A stretch of 64,000 nt of DNA from Emcibacteraceae bacterium. GTDB taxonomy: Bacteria > Pseudomonadota > Alphaproteobacteria > Sphingomonadales > Emcibacteraceae. Positions 40,559-49,706 of the stretch are shown here, in pieces. The stretch covers positions 124,001-188,000 of the forward strand of contig JAJFIR010000031.1 in the NCBI GenBank assembly GCA_021774795.1, given 5' to 3'. A program made the translations under genes and the position numbers. Under the pieces are notes generated by a model. It was not told the origin of the DNA, made no database searches, and saw only the letters and a list, made by a program, of their open reading frames with translations. The number at the start of each line of letters is the position of its first letter. Position 1 is the first letter of the stretch.

Positions 40559-42433
40559 ATGAATATTTCTTTTCGGATATATAATTTTTATTCAGGCAGC
40601 GTAACCGCCGTCTTTGTTTTGTTACTGTCTATAATTTCGGCTGAAGCGTCTATGGATGAAGCGCTTTTCGCTGCACGCAATCGGGATTTTGAACAAGCTT
40701 TTCAGCTATTCCTTGTCGAAGCAAAATCAGGAAATCCCGAAGCTAAGTACCGTGTGGGAAATATGCTTAGCGCGGGTACCGGGATTAAGAAGGATGAGAA
40801 ACTCGCTTTAGATTGGTTTCAACAAGCGGCAGATTTGGGTCATACCAAGGCAACTAAAAAATTAACTAGACTGAGGTCGGCTGTCCAGTCAATCAATAAT
40901 CCGGAGGCAAAACTATTAAAAGCATCACGCGTTGGAGACGTTGAAGTTATCGAGAATTTAATTGAGATCGGAACTGATTTAAACGCTCAAGACAAACTTG
41001 GTTCAACACCTTTAATGGAAGCGGTGCGAGAAAATCAGAATGCAGCGGTTAGTTATTTACTATCTCGGGGAGCGAATACTAATACCCGTAATAAGCTGGG
41101 TGATGCAGCCCTCTTGATTGCAGTAACATTAAATAATTTTGAAAATGTTCAATCAATTTTAAACCATAATAGTAATGTTGATGTTCAGGATAAACATAAA
41201 TCTTCCCCACTTATCTTAGCAACAAGCCGAGAGAATTTAAAGACTGTCAGATTACTGATTGAGCATAATGCTGATATATTTTTGAGAAACGATGAAGGAA
41301 GGTCGGCCTATGACATTGCCCTAAGTTCTAAAAATAAATTGCTCATTGAAATGATAAAAAAGGCTGGCGGAAAAAAACTTGCCGATCTGATTAGAATGGA
41401 AGATGAAAAACAAAAGGGTCGACTTCTATCAGCGAATGCAGATATCCCAAGTGGTTGGTCGCCTCTTATGTATGGTGCATGGCGTGGCGACATAGTAGCG
41501 GTAAAAACATCTCTCGCTTCAAACACAGATATTGAACAGCAGAATAATCTTGGAGTGACAGCACTAAGTCTTGCCGCAAGTGGCGGGCATACCGAAATCG
41601 TAGAAATGTTGCTTGCAAAAGGTGCTAATTTAAAATGTGACGCAAATGATGTTAATCCCGTTTTACTTGCAATAAAATCGGGACACAGACTTATGGTGGA
41701 TACACTAATCTCCCCACTTGTTGAAAAGGATGAATGCAAGGAATTTTTAGCAACCATGCTTAACTATTCGCTTGCTTCTGAACGGTTCTCTATTGCAGAG
41801 AAATTTATTAAACGCGGTATTAATATCAATCACGATAAATTTAAATCTCCATTAATAACAATGTCTTCTGGAATAAGTGAGGATATTGTAAGAGCATTGA
41901 TCAAGAATGGAGCTGATGTTAATGCGCAGGATGAATATGGGCAAACAGCTCTAATGATTGCATCCAGGGAAGGTAATTCTGAAGCGTTAAAAACTTTGAT
42001 AGACCTGGGTGCGGAGGTCAACCTAAAAGACGAAATGGGACGCACTTCTTTGAATCATTCAGTCGCTAAAGAACAACTATTAATAGTAAAATATCTTATC
42101 GAGAAAGGCGCGGATGCGTTGTCGTTAACCACGGAAAATAATTCGGCTCTCATGCTAGCCGCCAGAAGCGGAAATGTGTCGATTGTTAATATTCTCGCCC
42201 CTTTTGGAAACTTGGATCAAAAAAATAATGTTGGCGATACGGCACTTATTATGGCTGCACGTGGCGGTTATTTAGATGTTTCAGATGCTTTACTAAAAAA
42301 AGGAGCAAATCCCCGAATAAACAATAACAGAAAAGAAAATGCGTTGAACGTAGTCCACACGGATAACAATCAATTGTACGCGCTCATAGAAGAATACTCT
42401 TCCTCCAGGTCGTGGATAAATGACATTTTTTAA
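40559..42433 (+). CDS. Sel1/ankyrin repeat protein with signal peptide
   Basis: 624 residues. Signal peptide or anchor about 12-31 (...ISAEASM). Residues 32-100 contain Sel1-type repeats (AKYRVGNMLSAGTGIKKDEKLALDWFQQAA). From about 115 onward there are roughly a dozen ankyrin repeats with typical GxTPLMxAxRxxxxxxVxxLLxxGAxxNxxD units, e.g. LGSTPLMEAVRENQNAAVSYL and YGQTALMIASREGNSEALKTLI. No catalytic domain. The ATG directly abuts the stop of the flavoprotein (0-bp gap), so the two are translated together. Being in the same operon as periplasmic cytochromes, it probably is a periplasmic scaffold. Ankyrin proteins protect cytochrome peroxidases in some bacteria (AnkB), a possible analogy. Confidence 0.85.
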   Translation: MNISFRIYNFYSGSVTAVFVLLLSIISAEASMDEALFAARNRDFEQAFQLFLVEAKSGNPEAKYRVGNMLSAGTGIKKDEKLALDWFQQAADLGHTKATKKLTRLRSAVQSINNPEAKLLKASRVGDVEVIENLIEIGTDLNAQDKLGSTPLMEAVRENQNAAVSYLLSRGANTNTRNKLGDAALLIAVTLNNFENVQSILNHNSNVDVQDKHKSSPLILATSRENLKTVRLLIEHNADIFLRNDEGRSAYDIALSSKNKLLIEMIKKAGGKKLADLIRMEDEKQKGRLLSANADIPSGWSPLMYGAWRGDIVAVKTSLASNTDIEQQNNLGVTALSLAASGGHTEIVEMLLAKGANLKCDANDVNPVLLAIKSGHRLMVDTLISPLVEKDECKEFLATMLNYSLASERFSIAEKFIKRGININHDKFKSPLITMSSGISEDIVRALIKNGADVNAQDEYGQTALMIASREGNSEALKTLIDLGAEVNLKDEMGRTSLNHSVAKEQLLIVKYLIEKGADALSLTTENNSALMLAARSGNVSIVNILAPFGNLDQKNNVGDTALIMAARGGYLDVSDALLKKGANPRINNNRKENALNVVHTDNNQLYALIEEYSSSRSWINDIF

Positions 42434-42600
42434 TTATAATTGACAGGATACAGAGAAAAATCACTATAGTTAGCCAAAATATTAAGACGCAAAAAAACGG
42501 ACAGCCAGGCCAGACATTCGGCACTAAGGCTTCAGAAAAGCCGCGTTTTAAAATCAGACGGTTCTTAGGGAAAATAATTCCGTTTGTTTTTGGATCGGCT

Positions 42601-43401
42601 GTGCTTATGTCTCTATTCGTAGGCTACCGCTTGTCTGAATACGATTATTATAGTGCTGAAGACGGTGCTGGATATGCACTTGGTGTCATAGGCGGTTGTA
42701 TGATGCTGGCGTTACTTCTATACCCGCTTCGCAAGCGTGTTAGTCGGTTAAGCGTTATTGGCAATGTGAAAGTATGGTTTGGGCTACACATGATGTTTGG
42801 CATCCTCGGACCTTTGCTAATACTTTTTCATGCGAATTTCAGCCTCGGTTCTACCAACAGCAATGTCGCTCTTTTTTCAATGTTGATCGTATCGGCAAGT
42901 GGCGTTGCTGGTCGATATATCTACACAAAAATCCATCATGGCCTCTATGGGCAAAAAATTGAACTCGCCGAGTTGACCAATCGCCTGAGAAATAATCAAG
43001 AAGATTTATTTTCGCTTTTGAGGCTTAATCCACAGGCGAGAGAAGAACTTTTTCAGTTCGTTGACCATGTGCTTACACCAACAAAAGGATTAATCCACAG
43101 CAGTTTGAGGATTATGACAGTTGGTCTGAGATCACGGGTTTTAATACGAAAAATAAGAAAATCCACAATTGAACGATTAAATTCTACAAGCGTTGAAACA
43201 GATCTGACCGCGAAAGAAAAAAGGCAAATGGAAAAGGTCATTGTTCGCGAAGCCGATCATTTTTTGAACCGTACACGTAAGGTAATCGAGTTTTCATTCT
43301 ATGAGCGCATGTTTGCGCTTTGGCATGTTCTGCATTTGCCGTTATTTTTCATGTTGGTTACCGCGGCGATAATTCATGTCATCGCAGTACATTGGTATTA
43401 G
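42601..43401 (+). CDS. Cytochrome-b-like membrane protein, start uncertain
   Basis: 266 residues from GTG 42601, the first conventional start codon. The frame is open upstream to the TGA at 42421 without ATG, GTG or TTG, and the upstream codons IIPFVFGS complete the first membrane helix (IIPFVFGSAVLMSLFVGYRL), so translation probably begins further up at a rare start (e.g. ATC 42460 or ATT 42481) or the sequence has an error. Four or five helices: residues about 25-42, 58-78, 83-100 and 238-262. Candidate haem ligands: GLHMMFG, LFHANF, LWHVLHLP and IIHVIAVHWY, in a ferric-reductase/cytochrome-b561-like arrangement. A charged helical segment (110-215) faces one side. Likely quinone- or flavoprotein-to-periplasm electron carrier. 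Confidence 0.7.
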   Translation: MLMSLFVGYRLSEYDYYSAEDGAGYALGVIGGCMMLALLLYPLRKRVSRLSVIGNVKVWFGLHMMFGILGPLLILFHANFSLGSTNSNVALFSMLIVSASGVAGRYIYTKIHHGLYGQKIELAELTNRLRNNQEDLFSLLRLNPQAREELFQFVDHVLTPTKGLIHSSLRIMTVGLRSRVLIRKIRKSTIERLNSTSVETDLTAKEKRQMEKVIVREADHFLNRTRKVIEFSFYERMFALWHVLHLPLFFMLVTAAIIHVIAVHWY

Positions 43402-43408
43402 GGGGTAA

Positions 43409-44986
43409 ATGTTGAAACATAAAACACATTTTTTCGCCGCCCTGTTGATACTGCTTCTTCACAGTACATTTGCGAATGCCCAAATCATAAATCAATTGGA
43501 ATCTTTAGTGATGCCGGGACCACTATCTTCCGCGCACGCCGAATATGAAAACACGTGTACGAGTTGCCATTCTCCTCTTGATCAAACAAGGCAAGATACC
43601 TTGTGCATTGATTGCCACAAGAATGTGGGGGCGGATATTGCAGATGCGATGGGTTTTCACGGAAGAAATCCTTTGATTGCGACGTCGGAATGCAGCAGCT
43701 GCCACACGGATCATGAAGGTCGGGAGTTCGACATAATAGGTATGAACAGGGAAACTTTTGATCATACTTTTACAGACTTCCCCCTTACCGGAGCGCACCT
43801 GACTGCTCAATGTGCAGAATGCCATACAAATGGTCAAGAATTGTATCAAGCGACAAGCACCTGCATCTCTTGCCATGTTGATGATGATAGTCACAGAGGT
43901 GCGATGGGAGAAATTTGTTCAGACTGCCACACCACCGATGACTGGCAGGAGGTGAGATTTGATCACAGTCAAACCAAATTCCCCCTTCGCGGAGGTCATG
44001 TAGATATCACCTGCAATAACTGTCATGTGGATACACGCTATACTCAAACACCAACGAACTGTATCTCCTGTCACATCAATAATGACGATCATGAGGGTCG
44101 ATTTGGTACTGATTGCGCCACATGCCATACGGAAGAAAGCTGGACACCGATTGCTTTTGACCACAGTCAATATTCTGAATTTCTGCTTAAGGGAAAACAC
44201 GAAATTATCGAATGTGAAGCTTGTCATACATCTACATCACCCTCGCAAGTAGTCGCCACTGCATGTATAGATTGTCACGTGAGCATAGATATCCACCGCG
44301 GACAAAATGGCTCTGATTGCGCGACATGCCATACGGAGGCCGGCTGGAAAACCACCGATTTTAATCACAATATAGAGACCGAATTCGTACTTTCCGGAGC
44401 ACATCAAAAGGTATCGTGTTATTCTTGCCACAGGGGGGATCAACCTGCTACCGACTTTACAAGTACCCAGTGTGTAGATTGCCATATCAATGAAGACGTT
44501 CACAACACCAAGCTGGGTCAAAACTGTCAGGAATGCCATACGGAAACATTATGGACACAGGATATTACATTTGATCATGATTTTTCCTCGTTCCCGCTTG
44601 TAGGGCTTCATTCAATCACCGCTTGCGAAGATTGCCATTTAACACAGGAATTTAATGGCACCGACAAAAGTTGTTCCTCTTGTCATGTAGAGGAGGATGT
44701 TCACAAGCAAACACTAGGGGAAACATGCTCTGATTGTCATAACCCAAATGGCTGGGATTTTTGGCAATTTGACCACAATACTCAGTCCGAATTTAAATTG
44801 GATGGCAGTCACGCTGGGTTGGAATGTGCGGCCTGTCACACAACCCCGACAAGTGGACCGGTTGTTCAAGCATCGGCGTGCGTTGATTGTCACCGCAACG
44901 ACGATATTCACAATTCCCGTTTCGGCACCCAGTGTGATCGTTGCCACGTCACGGACACCTTCAAAACCATAAGGATGCAAAGATGA
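43409..44986 (+). CDS. Periplasmic multihaem cytochrome c, 21 CXXCH
   Basis: 525 residues, signal peptide 1-24 (...TFANAQ). I count 21 CXXCH sites, e.g. CTSCH, CIDCH, CSSCH, CAECH, CISCH, CSDCH, CNNCH, CATCH, CEACH, CYSCH, CVDCH, CQECH, CEDCH, CAACH, CDRCH. Modules of about 60 residues repeat with three haems each (CxSCHxxxxxHxGxxGxxCxxCHTxxxWxxxxFDHxxxxFxLxGxHxxxxCxxCH). Extra His such as FDH and GxH would give bis-His ligation, as in class III (cytochrome c3) proteins. Expected to be a long periplasmic electron wire. It lies 7 bp after the cytochrome-b gene and overlaps the next cytochrome gene by ATGA. Not MtrA-like in length or spacing. Confidence 0.92.
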   Translation: MLKHKTHFFAALLILLLHSTFANAQIINQLESLVMPGPLSSAHAEYENTCTSCHSPLDQTRQDTLCIDCHKNVGADIADAMGFHGRNPLIATSECSSCHTDHEGREFDIIGMNRETFDHTFTDFPLTGAHLTAQCAECHTNGQELYQATSTCISCHVDDDSHRGAMGEICSDCHTTDDWQEVRFDHSQTKFPLRGGHVDITCNNCHVDTRYTQTPTNCISCHINNDDHEGRFGTDCATCHTEESWTPIAFDHSQYSEFLLKGKHEIIECEACHTSTSPSQVVATACIDCHVSIDIHRGQNGSDCATCHTEAGWKTTDFNHNIETEFVLSGAHQKVSCYSCHRGDQPATDFTSTQCVDCHINEDVHNTKLGQNCQECHTETLWTQDITFDHDFSSFPLVGLHSITACEDCHLTQEFNGTDKSCSSCHVEEDVHKQTLGETCSDCHNPNGWDFWQFDHNTQSEFKLDGSHAGLECAACHTTPTSGPVVQASACVDCHRNDDIHNSRFGTQCDRCHVTDTFKTIRMQR

Positions 44987-46596
44987 CAAAGTATACAATT
45001 ATTTCCATATCATCGCTTTTGATTATCATCTTTATGGTAGCTATTTTCACGGTGCCGTCAGGACAATTCGTTGCCAACGCACAAACAGAATTTGACCATT
45101 TTAACACCGGTTTTCCACTTGAAGGGATGCATCAGACTCTTGAATGCGATAGTTGTCATATTGATGGCGTTTTCCAAGGGACACCAGAAAGATGTGTCAG
45201 TTGTCATGATCGTACAGGCAATATTGTTGCATCAAACAAACCACTTGACCACATACAGTCGTTGAGTGAGTGTGAAGATTGCCATACGACCGGTGGGTGG
45301 GAAAGTTTAATCCGGATGGATCATGGTTCTGTCTTGGGAACATGTCGAAGTTGTCATAATGGCACAATAGCAGAGGGTAAAAACCCTACTCACGTGCAAA
45401 GCTCAAATGTATGTGAGGATTGTCATATTACAACGGTCTTTACCAATGCCCGTTTTGATCACACTGGCATTCAGGGAAGTTGCGCAAGCTGTCATAATGG
45501 TACCATTGCGAGCGGCAAAGATCCGAGCCATATTCTGTCTACTGTGGTTTGCGAAGCGTGTCATACGACGACTGACTGGGAAGCTCTGCGCCGTGTTGAT
45601 CATGACGAAGTATTGGGAAGCTGCGCGAGCTGCCATAATGGGTCGGTCGCAAGCGGCAAATCCCTGAACCATATCCCGTCAACAAATACGTGCGATGAAT
45701 GCCATATTACGAATGCATGGTTGCCCGCAACCTTCACACATGATGCTGTAACAGGAAATTGTGTTGCATGTCATAATGAGACTATTGTCACAGGAAAAAA
45801 TCCGACACATATATTAACAACCAACATATGTGAAGACTGCCACACAAGAGTTGCTTGGTCTCCAGCCACTACTGTTGACCATGCTCAAGTACTTGGAAGT
45901 TGTGCCACTTGTCATAATGGATCAATTGCTACGGGGAAAAACCCGACACATATATTAACAACCAATGTATGTGAAGATTGCCACGTCACAAATGACTGGG
46001 AAAATGTTCGCGTTGAACACACCCAGGTACTTGGAAACTGCCAAAGTTGCCACAATGGCACTATTGCTACCGGTAAAGATTTGGGGCACATCAATACTAT
46101 TGGTGACTGTGTCAATTGTCATATAACCTTAAATTGGACAACCGTTAATTTTGATCATGATTTTGTCAGCGGTTCTTGCTCAAGCTGCCATAATGGGACC
46201 GATGCAAGGGGCAAAGAAGCAGGGCATTTTATAACTTCTTTAGAATGTGATGATTGCCATACAACGAATAACTGGATTTTTTCAAATTATTCACACATTA
46301 CTGGAAATTACCCCGATCATGGAATAGGTCGCCTTGATTGTAATGAGTGCCATACCTCAAATAACCAAGTAATTCCGTGGCCATTTGCTGCCTATCAACC
46401 TGATTGTGCTGCTTGTCATGCAAATAATTACAACCCTGGTCCGCACCGTAAGCATGAAAACCCAGATGTAAATTATTCAGTCAGCGAGCTTCGTGATTGT
46501 GCCGGTGCTTGTCATACTTACACCGACAGTACATTGACGGTTATTAAAGAATTTCGAAATAATGAGCACAGACCGACAGATGGTGGCTTCAATTGA
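44983..46596 (+). CDS. Second multihaem cytochrome c, 19 CXXCH plus CX3CH
   Basis: 537 residues from ATG 44983 (ATGA overlap with the previous stop; AAGGAT precedes it; the 14 extra upstream residues are unsupported). Sec signal or anchor 1-33. I count 19 CXXCH plus CAGACH (CX3CH) near residue 509. The repeated unit is about 37 residues with two haems: CASCHNGTIASGK, DPSHI, CEACHTTTDW, VDH. CHNG-GK-H-C..CH modules occur in large extracellular or surface multihaem cytochromes. The final 60 residues are His-rich (GPHRKHENP) and less regular. Role: probable partner of the 21-haem protein, delivering electrons toward the outer membrane protein encoded next. Confidence 0.92.
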   Translation: MTKYTIISISSLLIIIFMVAIFTVPSGQFVANAQTEFDHFNTGFPLEGMHQTLECDSCHIDGVFQGTPERCVSCHDRTGNIVASNKPLDHIQSLSECEDCHTTGGWESLIRMDHGSVLGTCRSCHNGTIAEGKNPTHVQSSNVCEDCHITTVFTNARFDHTGIQGSCASCHNGTIASGKDPSHILSTVVCEACHTTTDWEALRRVDHDEVLGSCASCHNGSVASGKSLNHIPSTNTCDECHITNAWLPATFTHDAVTGNCVACHNETIVTGKNPTHILTTNICEDCHTRVAWSPATTVDHAQVLGSCATCHNGSIATGKNPTHILTTNVCEDCHVTNDWENVRVEHTQVLGNCQSCHNGTIATGKDLGHINTIGDCVNCHITLNWTTVNFDHDFVSGSCSSCHNGTDARGKEAGHFITSLECDDCHTTNNWIFSNYSHITGNYPDHGIGRLDCNECHTSNNQVIPWPFAAYQPDCAACHANNYNPGPHRKHENPDVNYSVSELRDCAGACHTYTDSTLTVIKEFRNNEHRPTDGGFN

Positions 46597-46604
46597 TAAG
46601 TTTT

Positions 46605-48701
46605 ATGAAAGTCACATATGCTAAGTTCTTGAGGACTCTGGCACTAACGGCTCTAGGCGCATTAGTATCTTTAATACCATTTACTGCCAAAGCAAGGGTT
46701 GTTGAGACCGTGGATATTGAGGAAACAGTCGAAAGTATGGAAATTAGAGTTAATTTTGCATTTCCGATACAATATATAGGCCATGTTCCGGGTTCAAACG
46801 GCGATAATATTCGCATTCAATTCAGGATTAACTCTCAGAACCTTCTCAATAATCAAGATATAAAGGTGCTTTCAAGCAGGTCCGATTTGACATGGGATCA
46901 TTCTAAAGCATTTCCACTTCAGGAAATGTTCTGGGACGGGGGGGATATATCAAGTCCGTTACTTACATTACTTTTCAACCGACATGTCGATTTTGAGGTT
47001 GAAGGTTCAAATGATTTGCGGTCAGTACTTATCCGCGTTCAGTACACCAACGCAATAACCGGAAAAGAAGAAGAAGGAAATAATAAATATTCTGGTTTGT
47101 TGCGGGAAGCTATGGCGGCATTTCGGGGTAATGATTATCAAACTGCAATCCGGCTTCTGACATCTATCGAAGAGTCCTCTAGTGGAGATGTGCATAAACA
47201 GGCGTTAGAATATCTTGGTCTTACTCGACAAAGAAACAGGCAGCTTGCACATGCGAAAGCCGAATATGAAAAATTCCTAAAACTTTATCCCGATGGTCCG
47301 GATGCCCAAAGGGTGCAGCAAAGACTTTCCGCTTTAACAACAGCCGATCAAAAAGCTCAACCAAGGCTGCGGCAAGCGCGAACAGGTGATGAAGCCGAAG
47401 ACAAAAAGTGGGAAACTTCTGTCTACGGTAGCCTATCCCAATTTTATTTTCGTGATGAAACAAATCCAAGTGGTTCCGATAAAAGGGTTAATGTTTCAAA
47501 TCTTCACACTGACGCAAATATAAACATTCGCGCGAGAAGCCAAGAGAGTGAAATCAGATTCCAATTTGTTGGAAGCCATCAAGCTAATTTTATTGAAGGA
47601 AGAGAAAATAGAAAACGGCTTAGTAGACTATTTATTGATTATCAAGACCATACTTTAGGTGCAGGTATAAGAATTGGTCGCCAATCAAAAAGCCAAGGCG
47701 GCGTATTAGGTAGATTTGATGGTGTTGATGTCGGATATGAAATAACGCCGGATATTAAACTCAACGCAGTTTATGGTTTTCCCGTGCAATCTTCGCGTCA
47801 GACAAATGTAAATTCTGATCGAAAATTTTACGGTGCCAGCCTGGACTTTGGTAATATTTCTGAAAAATGGGATTTTACAACTTATTTTATTGAACAAAAG
47901 AATGTAAACCTTCTAGACAGACGAGCTGTTGGTGGGGAGGCACGATATTTCAAAGATGGTAAATCTCTGTTTGCGATGGTCGATTATGATTTGCATTTTA
48001 AGGAATTAAATTTGGTCATGATCAACAGCAATTGGATTTTATCTGAGAAGACAACATTATATGCGAATTTTGACTACCGTAAAAGTCCACTCCTTACATC
48101 AACAAATGCGATACAAGGACAAGGTGTTGAAAACTTATCGGACTTATTTACTCTGTATACAGACGACGAAATTTTTCTGATTGCAGCTGAAAGAACAGCG
48201 TCAATAAAAACAGCTACTTTCGGTTTAAACAAGGCAATAAGTGATAAATATAGAGTATCTGTAGACCTGACTGCTACGGATTTAACAGGAACTGTATCCT
48301 CGGCAGGGGTAATTGGTTTTCCTGGTACAGGGACCGAATATTACACGTCGGTTCAGCTTTTAGGAACCAACTTACTTATGGACAAGGATAGCCATATATT
48401 TGGCATTCGTTATAATGATAGAGACCGTGACCGGAACTATACATTCTATCTAAATAGCCGTTTTAGAGTGGGAGAAAAATTCCGTATAAATCCCCGATTA
48501 AGGGTAGATTATAGATCAGGAAAAATAACGGATACTAGACGGTTGATCATCCGCCCCACCGTCAAAATGGAATATAGAATTGCAAAATGGTTCTACTTTG
48601 AATTTGAGGGTGGTTTTGAATGGCGTGACGAAACTTTCTCGGACATAAATCAGACTTCTACCGGAAATTATATCTATACTGGTTATCGATCTATTTTCTA
48701 G
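46605..48701 (+). CDS. TPR and outer-membrane-barrel protein of the cytochrome operon
   Basis: 698 residues from ATG 46605 (frame opens at a TTG four codons earlier; ribosome site weak). Signal peptide about 1-30 (...FTAKAR). Residues 35-155 are beta-rich, AMIN-like (IEETVESMEIRVNF). Residues 165-265 contain TPR helices (YSGLLREAMAAFRGNDYQTAIRLL, ALEYLGLTRQRNRQLAHAKAEYEKFLKLYP). From about 285 to the end are amphipathic strands of an 18-22 strand barrel, e.g. TLGAGIRIGRQSKSQGGVLG, NYTFYLNSRFRVGEKF, RIAKWFYFEFEGGFEWRDE, with terminal Phe. Ending a multihaem operon, it could be the sheath that lets cytochrome cross the outer membrane (an MtrB/PioB-type job), although it lacks their sequence motifs. 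Confidence 0.75.
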   Translation: MKVTYAKFLRTLALTALGALVSLIPFTAKARVVETVDIEETVESMEIRVNFAFPIQYIGHVPGSNGDNIRIQFRINSQNLLNNQDIKVLSSRSDLTWDHSKAFPLQEMFWDGGDISSPLLTLLFNRHVDFEVEGSNDLRSVLIRVQYTNAITGKEEEGNNKYSGLLREAMAAFRGNDYQTAIRLLTSIEESSSGDVHKQALEYLGLTRQRNRQLAHAKAEYEKFLKLYPDGPDAQRVQQRLSALTTADQKAQPRLRQARTGDEAEDKKWETSVYGSLSQFYFRDETNPSGSDKRVNVSNLHTDANINIRARSQESEIRFQFVGSHQANFIEGRENRKRLSRLFIDYQDHTLGAGIRIGRQSKSQGGVLGRFDGVDVGYEITPDIKLNAVYGFPVQSSRQTNVNSDRKFYGASLDFGNISEKWDFTTYFIEQKNVNLLDRRAVGGEARYFKDGKSLFAMVDYDLHFKELNLVMINSNWILSEKTTLYANFDYRKSPLLTSTNAIQGQGVENLSDLFTLYTDDEIFLIAAERTASIKTATFGLNKAISDKYRVSVDLTATDLTGTVSSAGVIGFPGTGTEYYTSVQLLGTNLLMDKDSHIFGIRYNDRDRDRNYTFYLNSRFRVGEKFRINPRLRVDYRSGKITDTRRLIIRPTVKMEYRIAKWFYFEFEGGFEWRDETFSDINQTSTGNYIYTGYRSIF

Positions 48702-48894
48702 CGGAAACGAGTGTATCCACTCAGATTCAGTTGGACTAATTAGGAATAGGCAAGCTTAATATTGTCTTAGTAAGTCAGTCAAAGCGGACATTCAGAGTAT
48801 GTCAATGCCGCGTTTAACCAATAATATAACCTGTCGGGAAAGTTGATGTGACAATATCATCGATGAGAGATTATTAATAAAATACCCAAGCTTA

Positions 48895-49422
48895 TCAGAT
48901 TAGAATACCCACGGAACGAAATAGCTGTTGCATAAACATCAATGAGAAGGAAATTCCAGCAAGAGTGAGCCCCCACACAAATCGTTTTCGTTTTAAGTCC
49001 CTTAGCAGTGAACTTTTTTGTATCTCATAAGCCAATTCTACTTTCCAGTCGCTTTGACCAAAGGCTTCGAGATAATCATCCAAAGTAGCAAAACGTTCAT
49101 CAAGAAGATAATAGCTACGCTGTAGGTTCTTTACTTTGGTACCAAGCTTTGGAGCCATACTTCGTGATGGATATAGAACATACCCAAACATCGCAATGGG
49201 CAATATTGCTAATATCCATGAAATTAAGGCAAAAACTTCAGAATAACTATGATGCTTCGGTGCCAGTTCACCTATGGTGGTGATTACGCCTAATGAAAAG
49301 ATAAATCCGATGCTAACAATCTGCGCTTTAACATCATAAGCACGGATCGCATTTTGCACATCACTTAATGAATGCTGCAATATCACAAGATTAGTTGCTT
49401 CACCATTTTCCATATCACTCAT
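48895..49422 (-). CDS. PycTM-like membrane protein (Pycsar effector family?)
   Basis: 175 residues from ATG 49422, selected because GGAA lies 8 nt upstream (an ATG nine codons earlier has no ribosome site). Layout: amphipathic helix LQHSLSDVQNAIRAYDVKAQ, two membrane helices (about 37-57 and 68-90), YPSR, a soluble helical segment with DERFATLDDYLEAFGQSDWKVELAYEIQKSSLLRDLKRKRFVWGL, and a third membrane helix at the end. This is the DUF5706/Pycsar-effector plan (D-x-KA at helix 1, then E-x-x-x-x-S-x-x-x-x-x-K before the last helix). Those proteins disrupt the membrane on a cyclic-nucleotide signal, but no cyclase gene is next to it. A housekeeping membrane protein with the same outline is possible. 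Confidence 0.5.
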   Translation of the reverse strand: MSDMENGEATNLVILQHSLSDVQNAIRAYDVKAQIVSIGFIFSLGVITTIGELAPKHHSYSEVFALISWILAILPIAMFGYVLYPSRSMAPKLGTKVKNLQRSYYLLDERFATLDDYLEAFGQSDWKVELAYEIQKSSLLRDLKRKRFVWGLTLAGISFSLMFMQQLFRSVGILI

Positions 49423-49481
49423 TTTGTTGTTTCCAAATATGGTTTTCATTATTCGTTAACTAACAGATAATGATGACAGTT

Positions 49482-49706
49482 TTAAGTCGATATTTTTAAA
49501 GTTAAGCCATATACCTCAGTCATGCCATTTTGTACTTTGTCATAATTGGCAAAAGCACCCCACCGATACCCTTTATGACAATCCGACCAGCATTTCAGCC
49601 AAATATGTATCCGCTGGAAAACTAGTATCGAACTAGGTTGAGAAATTAACCCAAAGGCATCATTTTCTGGATCTGTACCCTCAAGTTCTGAAGAGTGGAC
49701 CCGCAT
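49482..49706 (-). CDS. Possible 74-residue protein coupled to the lipoprotein gene
   Basis: The ATG at 49706 overlaps the lipoprotein TGA by one base (TGATG), a classic coupling arrangement. The product (MRVHSSELEGTD...LTLKIST) is soluble, with three Trp and two Cys in IWLKCWSDCHKGYRWG. No family recognised. It could equally be chance read-through sequence after the operon. Confidence 0.3.
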   Translation of the reverse strand: MRVHSSELEGTDPENDAFGLISQPSSILVFQRIHIWLKCWSDCHKGYRWGAFANYDKVQNGMTEVYGLTLKIST

